Program-made: the position numbers and the translations under genes | DNA from: Desulfurococcales archaeon | GTDB lineage: Archaea; Thermoproteota; Thermoprotei_A; Sulfolobales; NBVN01 | DNA: 9,599 nt | Direction of reading: 5' to 3' | Assembly (NCBI GenBank): GCA_027083115.1 | Contig: JALWQN010000003.1 | Coordinates: 1 to 9,599 of the forward strand | Notes under the pieces: generated by a model | What the model was told of the DNA's origin: nothing | Seen by the model: only the letters and a program-made list of their open reading frames with translations | Databases searched by the model: none | Shown: one piece after another, positions 6,270 through 9,599 of the stretch | Layout: the number at the start of each line of letters is the position of its first letter | Numbering within the stretch: the first letter of the stretch is position 1

Positions 6270-7310
6270 ATGTCTTCAGGAAACGCAATTCTTGCTGAAG
6301 GCTTACTGAAGGATTACGTTACTTACATTAGGAAGGGTTTCCTCAGAAAAAGGAAGAGGATCATTCATGCGCTTCGTGGTGTTTCGTTCAGGGTCAGGTG
6401 GAGTGAGGTCTTCGGTTTATTAGGGCCTAATGGCGCAGGAAAAACGACAACAGTGAAAATAATAACGACCTTACTGCTGCCGGATGGGGGGAGAGCCCTA
6501 GTTAATGGTTTTGACGTAGTTAAGAACCCAATAAAGGTGAGGGAATCTATAGGGGTTGTCCTTAATGTTGAGAGAGGATTCTTCTGGAAGCTTACAGGGA
6601 GGGAGAACCTTAAGTATTTCGGCATGCTAAGAGGGCTGAAAGGGAAAGACCTGGAAGAAGCTATCGACAGAGTCGTTAAGTTGGTTGGTTTGGATGAGCT
6701 CAGGTCGATAGATAAGCTTTATGAGGAGTATTCCTTAGGAATGAAGGCAAGGTTAGCTCTGGCTAGGGCCTTGCTTCATGACCCGCCAATATTGATACTT
6801 GATGAGCCAACTCTTGGGCTAGATCCTCCAGCAGCTAGAGGGATAAGGGAATTGCTTGTTAGGTTAGCTAAGAGGGAAGGTAAGGCAGTCATGATTACCA
6901 CACACAATATGTTTGAGGCCGAAATAATTTGTGACTACGTAGCGATAATTTCTTCAGGCAAGATCTCTGCTCAAGGTACAGTGCATGAGTTAAAGAGGCT
7001 TGTGGCTGATAAGATACCCGTAAGCATTAAGTTCTCTGGTAAAATAGCTTCAGACTTGAATGCTGTCAGCAAATTGCTTTTTGAGTCTACGTTAAGCCCA
7101 CACATAAGAATAAAGGAGGTAAGGGACGGTTTTGAAGCAAGAATACTTGTTGATGCTGGGAATGAAGAAAAAGCTATTGCATCATCAATTAATGCCTTAG
7201 TTAGTAAGGGCTTCAACGTACGTAGGGCTGAGGTTGTGGAACCAAGTCTTGAGGATGTATTTATTGCAGTAACGAAAGGTGATGGAGAGAATGCCGTCAT
7301 CAATGATTGA
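6270..7310 (+). CDS. ABC-2 type transporter ATP-binding protein
   Basis: A 346-residue ATPase that powers export by the two permeases downstream. Visible motifs: Walker A GPNGAGKTT (52-60), signature YSLGMKARLALARALL (154-169, in place of LSGGQ), Walker B ILILDEP with catalytic E179 (174-180), D-loop LGLD (182-185) and H-switch H211 in ITTHNMFEAE. The usual Q-loop Gln is not evident: the segment reads GVVLNVERGFFWKLTGREN (95-113), similar to the ER-x-x-x-W/Y-x-LTGREN variant seen in ABC-2 exporter ATPases. The C-terminal 100 or so residues form the extra domain common in this class, ending in VVEPSLEDVFI. GAGGT at 5-9 bases before the ATG supports the start. It follows the beta-helix gene by 10 bases and overlaps the first permease gene. 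Substrate cannot be inferred; polysaccharide, lipid or drug export are the family norms. Confidence 0.93.
   Translation: MSSGNAILAEGLLKDYVTYIRKGFLRKRKRIIHALRGVSFRVRWSEVFGLLGPNGAGKTTTVKIITTLLLPDGGRALVNGFDVVKNPIKVRESIGVVLNVERGFFWKLTGRENLKYFGMLRGLKGKDLEEAIDRVVKLVGLDELRSIDKLYEEYSLGMKARLALARALLHDPPILILDEPTLGLDPPAARGIRELLVRLAKREGKAVMITTHNMFEAEIICDYVAIISSGKISAQGTVHELKRLVADKIPVSIKFSGKIASDLNAVSKLLFESTLSPHIRIKEVRDGFEARILVDAGNEEKAIASSINALVSKGFNVRRAEVVEPSLEDVFIAVTKGDGENAVIND
7277..7283 (+). promoter_or_regulatory. Ribosome binding site AGGTGAT inside the ATPase gene, sets permease 1 start
   Basis: AGGTGAT matches the usual archaeal anti-Shine-Dalgarno over seven bases and lies 7 bases before ATG 7291. 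This makes 7291 a better start for the first permease than GTG 7279 or ATG 7282, which would overlap the site itself, or ATG 7303, which is too far away. It is within the ATPase coding region, so the two genes overlap by 20 bases. Confidence 0.65.
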
Positions 7311-8103
7311 CGTGTTTAGAGCACAGCTACATTCAAGTATTTACTGGTACAAGAACAACAAGTGGATGTTTTTCTCGATGTTCTTATGGCCTTACTTATT
7401 AGTGGGGGTGATGCTCGGTCTAGGTGCCCTAGTAGGTAACGTTAGCCTCTTCTCTAAGAGGGTTGGTGTTGTTGACCCAGCTTTTTATTTGCTCTCGGCT
7501 TCAGCGGTAGCTATGAGTAGTGTAGGGATAGTTGATGCTGTAGCGGGTTTTGCTCTCTATAATAGGTGGTTAGGGACCCTCAATTACATTTTTCTCACCC
7601 CTATTAGGGAAGCAAAACTAATGATTGCCGCAGGAATACCGGACTCAATCATAACTCCCTTAATTTCGGTGGTTGCTGTAGCTCCAGCGGCTTTCTACTT
7701 TGAAAGCATAGTTGGTGGCCTAAAGCTAGTGATAATATTGCTCATAATGTATATGGGTATGATACCTCTAGTTGGCTTATCTGTGCTTGCGGCAACAGCC
7801 TTGCTTTTTGTAAGGGAAGAGTCAAACATAATAAGTAGCATAACTCCCTTTATCCTTCTACTTTCAGGAGTTTTCTACCCAGTGAGCGTCCTCCCAAGAG
7901 CTCTTCAGGTTCTTTCTGCCTACGTACCCAGCAAGTACGTTGTTGATGCGGCTAAGCTGGCGGCTAAGTACACATCAATGCCTTGGGGGTGGGTAGTTTT
8001 GACTTTAGGTATCCTTGCAGGTTTGGGTGCCATATATAATGGAGTCGCAAGTTACGTAGTGACTAAGGCAGAAGTTGCTGTGAAGAGGAAGGGGGTGGAG
8101 TGA
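7291..8103 (+). CDS. ABC-2 type transporter permease, first subunit
   Basis: A 270-residue membrane protein with six predicted helices (about 24-48, 64-90, 110-137, 142-174, 180-202, 232-256 from ATG 7291). The ABC-2 hallmark is the segment between helices 5 and 6, GVFYPVSVLPRALQVLSA followed by YVPSKYVVDAAK. It forms the membrane channel with the second permease and the ATPase. The gene overlaps the ATPase by 20 bases and its TGA is directly followed by the TTG of the second permease, so the three should be made together. Start choice rests on AGGTGAT; the GTG at 7279 would add four residues. Direction is probably export, as for the family; substrate unknown. Confidence 0.88.
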   Translation: MPSSMIDVFRAQLHSSIYWYKNNKWMFFSMFLWPYLLVGVMLGLGALVGNVSLFSKRVGVVDPAFYLLSASAVAMSSVGIVDAVAGFALYNRWLGTLNYIFLTPIREAKLMIAAGIPDSIITPLISVVAVAPAAFYFESIVGGLKLVIILLIMYMGMIPLVGLSVLAATALLFVREESNIISSITPFILLLSGVFYPVSVLPRALQVLSAYVPSKYVVDAAKLAAKYTSMPWGWVVLTLGILAGLGAIYNGVASYVVTKAEVAVKRKGVE

Positions 8104-8910
8104 TTGAGTTCTTTGCTGAAGCTAAGGGCGCTCCTTTATCTTCATGCACTAAGGACTTGGAGATTCAAGTACACATTCATTAACTCAACAATAAATATGG
8201 CTTTATGGATGGCTATATTCATTATTGGTGCCTTAATATTTGTTCCTTCAAGTGAAATCCCAGAAATAGCTCCCTACATGTTTTGGGGAATAATTCTTTG
8301 GACAGTGCTTTCATCAAGTGTGTGGTCAGTTGGTGGTTGGGCATGGTTTATTTTATCTTTAGGCATGTATGAGGAACACACAATACATAACACCTCAATA
8401 ATGTCTTTACTCTCAGGCAGAACCATCACAGTGGTTACAGACACTGTCCTAATAACTCCAGTCCTTTATTTCCTGATAAGGAAGCTCTCTGGACCTACTG
8501 CATCCTACGTGAGTCATCCCATAGCGATTATAGGAGGGCTAGCAACAATGTTTGTGATGGCCTTATCTTACGGTCTAATGCTTTCAGCAATATCGTTCAG
8601 AATTGGGGTTCCAGGAACCCTCCTCGACATAAGCAACTTTCTGCTTCTGGTTTTGGGAGGTATTGCCATACCAGTAAGCAAGCTTCCGCCACTCATGAGG
8701 TATGCAGCACTAGCTATCCCGTTCTCATACCCGTCAGAACTAACCCGTTACGGAGCTACTGGAGCCATGACTTATCTCCCCCTGCAACTACTTGTGCTAC
8801 TTAACTTCATAATAGCTACTTCAATGCTTGCTTGTGCGCTATTGATCTATAGAAGGATAGAGAATAGCTACCTCAGAAAATACGGGCCTAGAGCCATCGG
8901 TAGGATGTGA
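8104..8910 (+). CDS. ABC-2 type transporter permease, second subunit
   Basis: A 268-residue membrane protein with six predicted helices (about 23-47, 55-86, 103-125, 138-166, 173-194, 224-249) and the weakly conserved ABC-2 segment GGIAIPVSKLPPLMRYAALAIP. Its sequence differs clearly from the first permease, which points to a heterodimer. The start is TTG at 8104, immediately after the first permease's TGA, with GGGGGTGG at 8091-8098 as ribosome binding site inside the upstream gene. It ends the operon and converges with the HAD gene with 5 bases between the stops. Confidence 0.87.
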   Translation: MSSLLKLRALLYLHALRTWRFKYTFINSTINMALWMAIFIIGALIFVPSSEIPEIAPYMFWGIILWTVLSSSVWSVGGWAWFILSLGMYEEHTIHNTSIMSLLSGRTITVVTDTVLITPVLYFLIRKLSGPTASYVSHPIAIIGGLATMFVMALSYGLMLSAISFRIGVPGTLLDISNFLLLVLGGIAIPVSKLPPLMRYAALAIPFSYPSELTRYGATGAMTYLPLQLLVLLNFIIATSMLACALLIYRRIENSYLRKYGPRAIGRM

Positions 8911-8915
8911 GAAAA

Positions 8916-9599
8916 TTATTGCTCCATAAGCTTACGGAGGAGGAAACCCAGATATTTAATGGACGGTATGAAGAAGATTCTTGATCCCACTATATAAATA
9001 ACTTCATTGATGTCTTCAGTTATTAAGGTTGCTGATAAACCTGATGCTAACGCTCCACCAAAGTCCTCCGTTATTGAGTCTCCTACATGCATAGCTTCAC
9101 TTGGTTTCAAATTGAAGTCCTTTAGGAACTTACGGAATGCTCTCGGGTCGGGCTTTTGAATTCCTGTTTCGTCAGCAAAGTATGTAGCGTCAACAAACTC
9201 AAGAATTCCTGCTCTCTCAAGGAGGTTCTTAGTTAATACAGAGCCCCAGAATAAGACATTGCCTAGCAAAACAACTTTAAGACCCAATTCTTTAGCCAGC
9301 TGAAGTACGCTGATAACGCCATCATAAGTTAGATCCTTAATCACTTCATTACTTGCATTATTTATTGACTCACGAATTACCCTATCGCTAACACCTAATT
9401 CTTTACTTAGGAGCTTAAGAGACTCATCAATTATTCTTTTATCATTAGGTAGTTTACCTTCAACCTTCAGAGCTTTTGCTTCAGCATGAACTTTCTTTAT
9501 GGTTCTATAAATTTCTTTTGAATTCCTGACACCTTCGTTACTTAAAGCGTTAGCTATTGCTCTATACATCGTGTCTAGCCTTAAGAGAGTGTTCCAGAC
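8916..9599 (-). CDS. HAD-superfamily hydrolase, 5' end beyond right edge
   Basis: The reading frame is still open at base 9599. The ten codons before the first in-window ATG (9569) read VWNTLLRLDT, the tail of HAD motif I (D-x-W-x-T-L type). The nucleophile Asp should therefore lie just outside the window and the ATG at 9569 is not the start. From that Met, a helical cap follows (about 1-80), then motif II at VVLLGN (99-104, Gly where Ser/Thr is usual), motif III Lys in IQKPDPRAF (K139) and motif IV VGDSITED (D164, D169). This fits a class I HAD phosphatase with an inserted helical cap. Substrate is unknown. It converges with the exporter operon and is probably unrelated to it. At least 227 residues are visible. 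Confidence 0.88.
   Translation of the reverse strand, partial: VWNTLLRLDTMYRAIANALSNEGVRNSKEIYRTIKKVHAEAKALKVEGKLPNDKRIIDESLKLLSKELGVSDRVIRESINNASNEVIKDLTYDGVISVLQLAKELGLKVVLLGNVLFWGSVLTKNLLERAGILEFVDATYFADETGIQKPDPRAFRKFLKDFNLKPSEAMHVGDSITEDFGGALASGLSATLITEDINEVIYIVGSRIFFIPSIKYLGFLLRKLMEQ

Noticed and set aside
6365..7303. Two minus-strand open frames opposite the ATPase gene
   Set aside because: The plus strand encodes an ATPase with all expected motifs over the same bases; the minus frames show no domain.
9567..9569. ATG as the true start of the HAD gene
   Set aside because: The frame stays open to the window edge and the preceding codons encode the tail of HAD motif I, so the gene begins outside.

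Overview
The window is thermophilic archaeal DNA, most likely from the Thermoproteota (Crenarchaeota). The evidence is AT-rich short intergenic gaps, arginine coded mainly by AGG/AGA, TATA-box-like elements ahead of gene groups, Shine-Dalgarno motifs of the AGGTGG/GAGGTGAT type, and two proteins with class III (archaellin/pilin-type) signal peptides. TTG is used as start codon in at least five of the ten genes. I cannot name the genus from sequence alone. There are no tRNA, rRNA, CRISPR or transposase genes here, and no gene-free stretch longer than about 95 bases.

Left part (1-1639): the N-terminal 330 residues of HypF, the carbamoyltransferase that starts CN-ligand synthesis for [NiFe] hydrogenases, run off the left edge on the minus strand. 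Divergent from it is a Nudix hydrolase that looks like a family common in bacteria and carries an added lysine-rich tail. The 94-base gap between them holds three copies of TAAGGAT spaced about 10 and 30 bases apart.

Surface module (1666-4387): a small type IV pilin-like protein is followed, one base after its stop codon, by a 735-residue protein with the same kind of signal peptide. The large protein has a long glycosylation-site-rich exterior that looks like beta-sandwich, jelly-roll and beta-propeller domains. Together they look like a pilin and its tip or adhesin partner, processed by the archaeal prepilin peptidase. No assembly ATPase or platform gene is in view.

Middle (4398-5575): a stand-alone class II glutamine amidotransferase (minus strand) is divergent from a small winged-helix regulator (plus strand).

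Transport/cytoskeleton operon (5586-8910): downstream of the regulator lies a perfect 16-bp inverted repeat with a 1-base spacer, whose right arm overlaps the probable TATA box of the next gene. That gene encodes a bactofilin-like beta-helix protein with about eleven turns of 16-17 residues. It is followed tightly by an ABC-2 ATPase and two six-helix ABC-2 permeases, giving a heterodimeric exporter. Regulator, operator-like palindrome, beta-helix polymer protein and exporter together form the most intriguing unit in the window. The right end (8916-9599, minus strand) is a HAD-family hydrolase cut by the window edge just inside its first catalytic motif.
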